From Kuschelorhynchus macadamiae (lineage: Eukaryota > Arthropoda > Insecta > Coleoptera > Curculionidae), in contig JAUTXW010004707.1 of NCBI GenBank assembly GCA_030620095.1, positions 496,001-560,000 on the forward strand: a DNA stretch of 64,000 nucleotides, read 5' to 3'. Below, piece after piece: positions 1 through 11,600 of this stretch. The position numbers and the translations under genes were made by a program. The number at the start of each line of letters is the position of its first letter. Position 1 is the stretch's first letter. The notes beneath the pieces were generated by a model. The model was not told the origin of the DNA. It saw only the letters and a program-made list of their open reading frames with translations, and did not search any database.

Positions 1-221
1 TGCTCAAAATATGTGAAGGAACATTCCTTGGAACATTCACTAAAAATAGGAAAAACAAAAATATTAACAGATCGCTGCTCCGTACAATTCAGTTTTGGAA
101 TGTACTCCAAAATATACCTAACCCATTTTTTTTTTTAATACTTGGAAATCAGCTTTTGAGTATATTTCATAAATTTTTGTTATTTCTGTTTTCTTCAATT
201 GTATTCATACGGTGACATCTT

Positions 222-1448
222 TTGCGACCGCTTATAGTGCCTTTGATTACAGCACATCCGCCAATAATAACTCACATAATAATGCAAAGCTTTAAATCGC
301 ATTCACGGATATTTATATGCAATAAAATCAAGAAACGTTCAGTAACCTTTAAATATTTGTCTGCAGGACTTCTTAATGCATCAGAGGGCATAAAAGCCAC
401 CATTAAGAGGACAATGGAGTTAACCGGCATTCCAAGGTCTACCTGGCGTCGATTCCTTGACCAAGACAATTTACAGGAGTGGAAGATCAGATCTGACAAA
501 AGGACAATCAAAGTGTTTGGCAATGGTGATACAGAATTAATTCTCAAGGAAGTGTATAAGATGTATGATCTTAAGCAGATTCCGTCACTTAATTCTTTGC
601 GAGAAAAGTTATTAGCAAATGGTCAATTCACTGCTAGTCGCGAAACGTAGCGTCGATTCCTGCACAAAATAGGATTTCGATTTAAAAAAAATTGACAAGC
701 GCATTTGCATGAAAGAGACCCAATGGCTAGTGGAATGGAGACAAAGCTATTTAACATGACAGTACAATTAAAAGGTGGCAAGATTCTTCACCAAAGTGCA
801 TTTTAGATGTACTTGCTTCTCGAGGAAAGAGAATATCCATCTTACACTGTGGCTCGAGGAATAGCTGGGTCCCGAACGCTTTGCTACTTTCAGCGAAAAA
901 CAGGACATGACAAGAGAGCTTTTTGAAAATTGGATGAAAAATTCTCTTCTTCCGGATATCCCGCTAGGCAGAGTAGCCGTTTATAATAATGCTAGTTAAT
1001 CACAGCACCTTAGTAGAAAAAGAACCAACCATATCTAGCAAAAAAAAGGTGCTGCAAGAGTTCCTTAGTCAATATGACCTCTATTTTGAAGAAAATTATA
1101 CAAAAAAAAACAACTAGTTGAGGTACTAACTAAATGGTATGATAAAACATATTGCTATAAAAGCATCCGGTAACATACCACTTAGATTGTCCCTTACCAC
1201 AGCGATTGAGCGAAAATAGAAATAATATGGTCTGAATTAAAAAACAAAGTTAGACGCAATAATGTAAACCCAAAATGTGTAATGTAATTGAAGTAATTAA
1301 AACTCAATATGAATTAATACCAGAGAGCAGTTGGAGAGCATGCGTTAATCATGTACTTAAAGTCGAAAATAATTATAAAAAATATTGGGAAAACGTAAAA
1401 CCTTTAATTATATCAGTGGATGATAGTGATAGTACAGATTCAGACTAA
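222..1448 (+). pseudogene. Decayed IS630/Tc1-like transposase, copy 1
   Basis: An open stretch (222-650) encodes a helix-turn-helix-like N-terminus (GIPRSTWRRFLDQ). Recognisable pieces then follow in shifting frames: IGFRFKK, LFENWMKNSLLPDIP, YNNAS at the second catalytic position, IEIIWSELKNKVRR around the catalytic Glu, and PLIISVDDSDSTDSD just before the stop. Order and end match the better preserved copy at 40158-42350, including the acidic tail after PL(V/I)IS. Many frameshifts and stops show it is dead. The first catalytic Asp segment is not recognisable and the Asp of the second motif reads as Asn. Confidence 0.7.
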
Positions 1449-1449
1449 T

Positions 1450-2535
1450 GAGATCAGTTTTTAAATCATTGATTGAGATGATCCATTTTACTCATACGTT
1501 CCACTCCTTTTTATTTTCTTTAGTTTTTAAGATATCGGAATAACCTTTTTTTGTTTGGAACAAAATAATACAAATTATATAGTACGGCTTATTACTTTTC
1601 CCCATATCAATAATTTATGTCAAAGTCAGCAATACGCATACATTTTTGCACGTACATATACAAACATTGTTTCAATCTTTCTACTACCACTCTGGACCGG
1701 AATAATTTCAGATGTACGAGTAGGCACAAAGTATAAAGGTATTAGTTAGTCATGACCATTTATCGCGTATCGGACTATACTAATTGTAATTACCCGTCAC
1801 ATAGCATCAATCGCGAGCGTTCGAGCACCACCAAGCGTGACCGATCGATTTGGAATTGAAAACTGGTTATTTTTTAGTTAACGCTCAATGGTTGTCACAG
1901 CAACCGTGGACGCTCGATCGTATTTGACAATTTGTCAATTGCACATATTTGACTTCAACTTTTAAGATATCGTAAGTGACATAAATAAGATTTAATAAAT
2001 GATATTAAGCTGTTTGTAAGAGATATTTTTTAAAGCTATTAAAAATTAAATGGAGTTCAAAAATAAACACATCATTAAGGCAGGTGAGGAGTGAACTCTT
2101 CTTATCCCTAGTGATTTTTAACTTTTTTAGTAAATCTTATTTATTACCCTTATTGCACACATGTAATAATTTCACGCTAATCGATGAGTCACGAACGATT
2201 TCAGAAGCAAGTAAAGAGTTGTTGGGCTCAGCCTCTTTCTTCTTCTTTATTGTTGTCTATAAATTTAAGTAAATATATTGTATTTTTGTGTATATGTTAA
2301 GTTAAAGTTTTTAGAATTTTGTTTTTTTCTACAATTATTTTTGTTTTCTCTTAGGTTCGATGATGCTCGCAGGAGTCAAACATTTAACCACGTAGATATA
2401 AAAAAATTATAACTGAGACTAATTTTTTTAATTTGATTCAACTTAGTTAAATAATTTATATAACTCCCTTTTTATATTTCCACAGATATATTCCGCTATT
2501 TGCAGTGTCAAAGAAGCAAAATTGGCTATTAGCTA
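1450..2535. other. Non-coding stretch left of exon 17
   Basis: I see no exon, RNA gene or clear transposon here. Around 1800-1925 there are short CG-containing inverted motifs (GCGAGCG and GGACGCTCGATCG) in otherwise AT-rich sequence, which may be a small decayed element. Small open frames lack similarity to anything I recognise. Confidence 0.4.
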
Positions 2536-2542
2536 TACCTAC

Positions 2543-2672
2543 CTAACGTGATATTTATTGTAGTCGATCCACAGCTTGTGCCATTCACCACCATTCAGTC
2601 TCCTTCCCGAATCAATGACCAGTTCTTTAGATACTCCGGTATTTAGGGTAAAGTTAAATGTGAGTTGGAAAT
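2543..2672 (-). CDS. axo: Axotactin-like exon 17: laminin-G 4 continued, last exon seen
   Basis: It encodes FQLTFNFTLNTG and RRLNGGEWHKLWIDYN, the centre of a laminin-G domain. It leaves in phase 2 at GTAGGT and needs a further exon to the left. I found no candidate between 1 and 2542, so the gene continues outside the window. A PLE copy starts about 27 bases upstream of its acceptor. Confidence 0.84.
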
Positions 2673-5600
2673 CTACAAAAATATTAAGTCCTAACCGTGG
2701 AACCTGTGGTGGAAGATCAAAATACAAGAGTTCTAACCACACTACATCACAACTTGTTAAGTTCTGGAACGCGCGTTCCGCTAACCAAGTTAGCAAACTG
2801 AGAAAGTTGAAACAAATAACAAATTTCTTCGGAAGTCGACAACATTGCCTAAAAACTTTATTCTCAGCCCTTTGGTAATGGAAAAATCGGCCTTTGGAAT
2901 AAATGTTTGAATTTTGCAGAGCCTCCAGTAAAAAATAGTTTCAGCTATTATAGCGAATATCGAAAGTTTCATTAAATACGTGCCAGAGTCAACTAAGGGA
3001 TTCATTAGAGAGGATTGCAGAAATCAAATCTCAAAAAACGTTGTTGTTAGTCGAAATATGTTTCTCGTAAAAATACTGAAGTTATCCAGGGACTGAAGAA
3101 AAAAGAATGTTTTTACTTAAAGCTGACAAAGGAAATAAGGTTGTTATAACAGACAAAACAGATTATTTTGAAATAGTAGACAATTTGATTCAAACTGGTC
3201 CTTACGATTTAATTGAGAAAAACCTTGTGTCCGATAAACTGAAATTCAAACTAACACAAAGTAACCCACAGTTATCTAAACTGTATTGCCTTCCCAAAAT
3301 CCATAAACCTGGGAAGTCCCTGAGACCTATTGTTTCAGCTATTGGATCACCAACGTACAGTATTTCAAAATGGTTACTAGATGAATTCAGCAAATTAAAT
3401 AGCTCGTACGAAACCTTTGAAGTTGTTAACTCATTACAATTCTTAGATAAAATAAGAATATTGACATAAAAGAAAATGAAATTATTGATGAATATTTGCT
3501 TCTCACAAAATTATGTATGAATCAAATTTATTTTCAGTTCAACAATAAATATTATAAACAACTTGAGGGAACTGCGATGGGCAATTATTTATCTCCGTTC
3601 TTTGCAAATTTGTTTATGGGTAGATTAGAAACCCCATTCATAAAAGAAGTCAAGTATTTCCCCAAGGACGTAGACGATATATTTGCTATTTTTGATACTA
3701 AAACAGAAAATTTGGACACTTTCTTAGAAACATTAAACAATAAATATCCATCCATTAATTTTACATACGAAAAGGAGAACAATGGGCAATACTGATGACC
3801 ACATTTACCTATAAATAGTTTCGGTTGTGATAAGTTACTTTAGTTTATATCATCTGCTGATGATGCTAACTTGGTTAACAAGTTGTGGTGTAGTGTGGTT
3901 AGTTAAATTTTGTTTGACATATGATAATTTAAAATAATTTAACAAAAAATATCAGCGCAATTGCTGCTTAAAAATTAACTAGCTCTGTTAATATTTTTAT
4001 TAAACTGTATATTGATTGTAGCAAACTTTTTTTTTAAATTAAGCAAGTTTAATGTACTGTTGATATAATTATTAAATTTATCAAATATATATAGTAACTT
4101 ACCACTAGTTAGGGCAATCATAAAACTCGGATAGTTAGGTCTGATAGGAGGTTGATACAATAAAATTGCTTTCTCGCCTGTTGTTCTAAATGAAAACGCC
4201 AAATCCCCTTTTCTCCATCCTGGCACTTCAATGTACGATTGACTGGTGGTGAAAGTAACAACGAATCGTTGAGTATCTGGAAGGGTAATTTTAATTAATT
4301 TTAACAAATGATACTGCTTTAAAAGTACAGCAAGAACTCTTGACACTTTTTGCTGACGATACGTCGTCGATTGTCGCTGATCGGGATATGTCTGACCTTT
4401 CGAGGACTGACCTTACTTGGGTTGTTTTAAAATGTCTTAAAGACAGACTTTGTTCTGCAGCCAAAATGAGACAAACAGAGAGTGTTGTAGTGAGCACTTC
4501 AAGTTGTACTTGTAACAAAACTCTTAAACAGAAGGATAGCACAAATTTTTTGGGTGTAAATACATATTGACAGCATCATTTGAAAATCACATTGTAAAAT
4601 CAGGTCAAAAGATTATTATCTATGAACTTTATTTCATATCAGTTTAGGAAAATATGCAATCTGCAAATCTTATGAAATTATTACTATGGCTATGTGGTGT
4701 TGCAACGTGGCTTGCTCTGTTGGGGAAATAATATAGGAGTGAATCGTGTCTTTAATTTCCAGAGCGAATATTAAGAAATATGTTTGGTCTGATTCATCTA
4801 GTCAAGTGTTGTTGCAAGAAAATATTCACCCCATTTAACATACATATTTTAGAAGCTGGTATATACACAAAAATATTGGCTAATTGGGTATAAATTTCAA
4901 AGACGATGTCTAATGTCTTAGTCATTACTTATATTTTCAATTATATTACTTACTTATATTTTTATATTTACATTAATTATTGACTATTTTTTACTTTTGT
5001 AACGCTTGGCGTTTTCAAAAAACGGTAAAATAGGGAAAAAAAGATTTTTTGGGACAATGGATTTATATTTTGTATATACATTTTTTTGAATACACAGGGT
5101 GGTTCTAATAAGGTTAAGCGCGATTTTAAAAGCGAACTTTTTTTTTCAGAAACTATAAACATTGACGGAAAAGTGATACCATTTTTATCAAAACAATTGT
5201 TTTATATTTATGATTTACGATCTCAAATATATAAAAATTAGCTTTTTAAAATTATTATTTCATAATTATAAAATCACATACAATTTAAGAATTTAATAAT
5301 ATACTGGGACATATAACATCTATAAAACGTAGATAAGGTAAATTCAACCATGTTAGAGGGACCGGGATGCATATTCGTATCGGACGTACGTTATTGCACA
5401 ACCGGAAATAAACGAACTTATGCGACCCAGGTTACTTAACGGACATACGTGATTGCACATTGTGTGCAAAATCAGTCGTCCGATAAGGATACTTCGTGTT
5501 CTTTCTGTCTTGAAATAAGGTAGAAGTAGATGTCAGCGTGTTATTGATTTGTATTAATTTGTATGTAATTTGTATTATAAAAGTATAAAATGTGTAGTAT

Positions 5601-8600
5601 GCTTCCAGAAAATTATGATTACCACCATGTTAGCAGCGACACAATAAGAACTAAATTTAATGCTGAAAAAGAAATCGATGTAAGTATTCAAGTATTATAT
5701 CATGCCGTCAAGTGTAAAATTTTTGAGGTTAGTTATCGTGTTGTATTTTCGAAACGGATTCGATTCAGATAGTTTCTCGATATTTATTCCCGACTTGTAT
5801 TAAAAAACAAAAAAGCTGCCTGCATAGAAATCAATAGTAAGATGTTTAAGATTAATAAGCCCTGTATTAAAGTGGCAGTGTGTTAGGTATCCAAAGCCAC
5901 GATAGAATAAATCAAAACAAATTACGGCGCGTGATCGGCGCGTGTGCACCGTGCAGCAGGCGCATAAATCGATTCCTATTGGCGTCAGTCGAGTCACCGT
6001 CGAATTAACCAGTACCCAAAGCAGTACCTCATTCAGTCGCTCTCGGTGCATTGCCGCATTTTCTGATTTACCTAATATCTTCAATTTGCCGTATTTTGTA
6101 ATCATCCAATTTATCATTTATTTTTATTTTTTACTGTCGAATGTATTTTTAAATGAATTATAATATTCATACTTAATTACAATGTATAGGGTCATTTAAT
6201 GGTTGTGGCTATACTTTAGGTCCATCCATACCCTACAACAGATTACAATCAATCAATGCAGGTTGTTTTTCTTTTAGATGACTCAAGTAGAGATGGCATA
6301 TTGGCTCAGTGGTCAAGTAGGTATTCGACTTTTGTACGGACGGTTCTAGGTTCAGTCCTTCCTATCGATAATAGTTATTTATTGCAACAAGTGTGTAAAG
6401 TGATTCTTTTTGACGAATGTGAATATTTACGCACGAGCCGTAGGCGAAAATCACATGAGTCAAAAAAGGTACTTTACACACTATTGGCATACAATTTTTT
6501 TTCTAAAACCAAAAAAACTGTTGCAAAATATCAAAATTTACCAATTATTTTACGCCCTAGTGTGTAAAGAAAATTACTTTACGCACTAGTTCGTAAAGTA
6601 ATTTGAAAATTTTGATATTTTGACAAGTGTCAGTTCAGGATAAAAATAAATGACAAAGTTACTTTACGCACTCTTTTAAAATGGCAAATTTTACGCGTCT
6701 TAAGCAGTGTAGAAAAAGTTTTTTTTTATTTATTTTTTTTTGAGAAATTACTCAAATAAAATAAATTGGGGGTATTGTTCAAGTTAAGTTATTATTTAGG
6801 TCTGATTTTAATTTTAAATTAGTAGGTAATAAACTTCCGATAAATCAGGAATAAATATTGCGAACTGTCTACTGTCTGCATCTGCTTGTGTTAAGCATAG
6901 GGACGTTTCTACTCTTTCTGATTACTAAGTAAAATCCGTTTTAATTTATTTCGTACATCATAATATGAATATACTCGACGCTGAAAATTATGAAGTACAT
7001 TGTTGAATGGAAAATTTAAAGTTTTCAAAACGTAAAATTTATTTCATTAAGTACTTATTCTTTCAATTATTAATGAGTCCACTTATTAACATTTCCTAAT
7101 TTTAAAAGTATGAAAATTTATAGTCAGCATAAAACAATATTTTAAAACTAATTTTAATTTAAAATCGGTTCCTAATCTGTGTAAGTTACAAGGATAGCTA
7201 CCGTTTTTGTAAAATATGAAATAATAATAAAATTTGGTGATAAAATAGGGTTAAATGGAACAATATTTTACAGAAATGGGTCTCCGAGTTATCCGAGCTA
7301 ACTAAAGTCACATGGTCAATAACAAGGACTGTAAGAACGACCCCATGTGAGGCAAGGAAGTACGTTTTCAAAAGATTGTATCACTGCCACTTTAATACGA
7401 TAGTTCATAAATTAAGTGGGCCACGAAAAAGACCACATCTTTCTAGAAATATAGAATGTCCGGCGAAATTAACGGTTTCAGTTATTCACATTCCCAAAAG
7501 AAAATCTCGACAAAAATTCTCGATGAGCTAGGTAGCGAGTGGCCTGGCATCATTCAATTTAAATTGACACACAATCACACTGTTGAAAGCGCAGCAGCTC
7601 TTATAAAAGGACCCATTAGCGAGAAAACAAAAACAGAAGTAATCGAGTACTTTGAAAGGGGTCATTCAGTAGCTTCTGCATATCACAGTTTTTGTTTTAA
7701 GAAGATGGAAGAATTTGGTGATAAATATGATGTCTTATCTTCAGATCGTCATTTCTGCCCCAAAAAATCAGATTTTGAAAATATATGGAGACATAATTTT
7801 AAATCAAATTATGGGGAAAAAGTAGAAATAAACATGTTATCAAAACTGCAACAAACCCTAATGAAGAACACTGATGTTTCCTTCAAGATTTGTGAAATTG
7901 GTGAGCACTATGCTGTGTCATTTTGTACCGGAATCATGAAAAGGACTTCAGAGAAACTCCGCCAATCATCCGAAGTGTTATTTGTAGATGTTACTAGCAA
8001 CTGTGATGTCCAAAACCACAAACTATATTTCTTCGCCACCCATTCAGTAGCAGGCGGTATACCTTTAGCTTATATTATTTCAACTAGTCAAAAAGAAGAG
8101 GTTTTTGACCGAGCCGTTGATTGTTTAATCAGTATCATTCCTTTTAAATTAAACCCTACGGTTATTATCACTGACGATGATATGATCGAAAGAAGAGTCC
8201 TTCAGAAGTACTGGCCCTCTTCTAAAATGCTCCTATGCATATTCCATGTTTTAAAAGCTGTATGGAAGTGACTTAATATGTCGAAAAATAATATTCCTAA
8301 GGAGCATAGACAGAGTCATTATCGTATATTTAGGAATATTTTGTACGCAAAAAGTCAACAAGAACTTGATTTAAGTTTAGATGCTTTCAAGGAGAAATGT
8401 CAATTTTGAAATTTTCATAAGTATATTCAAAACAAAATTGACAACGATTTGCAGTCTTGGTGCCTTTTTTTCAGAAAAAATTTGCCAACCGTGGATCTGA
8501 CACAAATAATTTTATTGAAGTCATGTTTAGGCTTTTTAAAGATATCCTTTTAAAGCGCACAAAAGCCTATAATTTACCACAGCTCACTGATTTTGTAGTC

Positions 8601-11600
8601 TGTGATTTTGAAAGCTACTATAAGCAGCGACTTTTAGATTTAGTTTTTGATAGAGTAAATAATATGACTTTAAAAAGGTTATATGCAAACTCTAAAGATG
8701 TGAGCGAGGATCAGGTGAAACAATTAGCTGTCATGCAATATTCTATAAAGTCTTCTAGTGGATCTCAAGAATATTTGGTCGATATGAGCGATGGAATTTG
8801 CAGTTGCCCCATAGGAGAAAACGGAAAAATATGTAAGCATCAATCGTTTATTATTACCCACTTTAGCCCAAATGACATATGCGATGTATTAACTGTCGAA
8901 AACGAAGTTGTATTATACGAACTTGCAACTGATACACAACCACCCGAAGGGCTTTTTTGTCCATTAAGACTTACTGGGAGTCTTCAGGCAGCGGCTATTT
9001 CAAGGAAAACTGAAGAATTTACACCCGTAGTGTCGAATGAGCCCGTAGATTTCATTATATTAGATGAAGAGCACACTAAACTTAATATAAAAGAAATAAT
9101 ATGTAACGCCCAAGAGAAATAGTCCAACTTTCTTTCCATACTAGACAGAGACGTTAAAGCTAGATTGAGAGATGACCCACACGGATTTTCTGGGGCAATT
9201 AATTCGTGTGTCGCAGTTTACGATAAAAACGTAAATTCTTCATCGACCCTTATGAGTGGTCTATTTCAAATGTTCAAAGTTCCGCAATCCTTACCTTTGA
9301 GACCATGCAAAAAAAAGCAAAGAAAAGGAAAAAAGATAAGTGTACAGCCAGCATCAGTGGCGCGCAGAAAAACGGCTTCAAAAGGAAAAAGGAGGTTACA
9401 AGCAGGCAGAAAAATCAAATCCCTTGTGAATAAGAAGAAGAAAGCATCGCACGCTTTAAATAAATGTGTGGAACTCAATATTGCGGTAGGAGACAACAAG
9501 TTTTCCAAATAAACATTTTTTTGTATTTAGTTTAGTTTTCAAAAGTTAACATTTTACTTTTAAAAAAATGTTCATTTTATTCATTTTTATTTTTTGAACT
9601 TTATTCATTTCCAATAAAAATAATAGTATGTATGTGTATGAAGGGTATACAGGGGAAAAACCAACAGAGTCCAAAAATTGAAAAATGGGATTATCATTCA
9701 ATATATTGGATCTGCCATATGTTTCGCTAAAAATACTACGAAAGTGTCGAGTTTCTATTGCTTTAAGCTTTGTTTTCTTTGTACTGAAAATTATACTTTT
9801 TGGCCTTAGTTGCTATTCCCCTGTACTTTTCATATAAAATGGCGTTTCTATTTTTAACTACATTGTAATAGGTTTTTTTATTTTAAATATATAATAGACT
9901 CAATGTTGATGCAGCTAGTTGCCAATCGTATCGGACGAACGATATCGAACAGCTCTGTGCAATCACTCTCGTCCTTTATGAACCGTAGTTCGGCATCTTC
10001 AAATGTGCAATTACTTACGTCCGATACGAATATGCGACCGGGATAATTGCAAAGGAGATCGATTTAACGTTTTTTTATAAAATAAATTGAACGTGTTTTG
10101 TAAAGTTTTTTTTATAAAGAAAATACGAATAATGTCTAGCCACTGCCTCTTTATATATGTTCCAATAAAAATAGGTTTTTATTTAAAAAAAAAACGCCGA
10201 CTTTTGTGGAAATCTTTTTATTTTGATGTCCGAAGTATATCCTTAAAAGTACCCTAAATTTAAGCTGTTGTTTTTTTTTGTTTTAGGGTGTGAGATGGGG
10301 CCACTTCCTCACCACTGCACCGAACTGTTAGAATTAACTGGTTCTATTAAGAATAAGCCATCTATTTTTGCTCTACTGGATTTTACCATTTTAATTAAAA
10401 TGGTTAAGGAAAGTAAACCATAAATTAGTTTATTAATATTCTAAATGTAAAAAATCTGTAAATTTGTCTCATTTTACCCGGAACTTTTTGCGTAGCCCTA
10501 GCAAATTAGACTACAGTTGAATTACAGTTTATGCATGCGTACAGTTATCTGGTAATAACTTTTTTTCCTTTTTGTTATAAATGGGAACTTAGTTATAAGA
10601 AATGTCCTATTAAAGCAGCTTTACGTTTTTATACCAACCTACCAAACTACCTGGAATCGTTGAAAATATCAAATTTACGATACATCCAGGGCATCCAGGG
10701 ACGGACCGAAAGGAAAATGTTGGGAGGGGAGTGTTACAATTTTGTCAACAGATTTTCTATTTTGCCAACAAAAAAATGTATTCACTGTAAAAATATAAAA
10801 TGTTTAACATATTACACCATATGACGAAAAAGCATTGATGGAGGGAGCGCCCTCTCATTTCCCTATATGTGCGTCACTGATTACATCACAACATCACTTA
10901 TTTAAAGCTTTCTGAAGACAAAATGGTAACAGCACTTGGTGGCAATGACGTCATGTAATACTTGGCGGCAATAACGTACCAGCGACAATCATCGTTTTTC
11001 TTAAACAGAATGTAACTCTGAACTTCTTAAACAGACCCGTTTTTCCTAAACAGCTCTGAAATGGCTTGGAACTGCTTTTTGGAACCAATTTGTTTAAGGA
11101 AACTGATCTATTTAAGAAAAATAAAACCGGTAGAGAACAGGTTTTTGTCACTGTATTTGTCATTGCCGCTAAATGTCTTTACCTCTACTTTCAGGTTCAA
11201 AAATAGCTTAATAAAGACAACTAACAAAAAATGATCTCTCTTTATGCAATGATCAGTTAACATTTAATATATTTTTCAACAGCACTAAAGGTTGTAATGC
11301 GAGTTGTGATTGCAGAAAAATATGCGAGGTGTTCTTCAGTGTGCAGGCATTGCCGCGAGCAATAATGTTTCTATGCTGAGGATGAGGAAAACAAATAGCC
11401 TCATGTCTTTCTCAGTTCGAGAAAGATAGAATTAACAGACCAAACTTTTAATGTTATCCTTGAGGAAGCTGAGAAAGTTTTAGTGGACATAGATCTGAAG
11501 GAAGATGTCCAATAGTTTAAATTGTTTTTTTATTGTATGTCAAAGTGGAAGTGTGGACTGGCCTACTGGATATAGGAACCACATAATGATTTATTGATGA

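Larger units (their letters stand above)
5369..10035 (+). mobile_element. Mutator-like element (MULE), 4667 bp, with TIRs and 9-bp target duplication
   Basis: Terminal inverted repeats of 32 bp (5369-5400 and 10004-10035) begin GCATATTCGTATCGGACGTA and differ at only two positions. The element is flanked by a perfect 9-bp direct repeat GACCGGGAT (5360-5368 and 10036-10044), the target-site length expected for Mutator-like transposons. Inside the TIRs, further partly repeated motifs (ATACGTGATTGCACA, CGTCCGATA) look like subterminal binding sites. The centre carries a decayed transposase (7270-9512) with a SWIM zinc finger. The element sits in the intron between axotactin exons 15 and 16. A tRNA-like SINE appears to be nested in its left half. 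Confidence 0.88.

Noticed and set aside
2084..2272. ORF before axotactin exon 17 as an additional gene
   Set aside because: Short, low complexity, no start context or similarity.
6293..6365. Functional tRNA gene
   Set aside because: The B box lacks a base and no acceptor stem can form.
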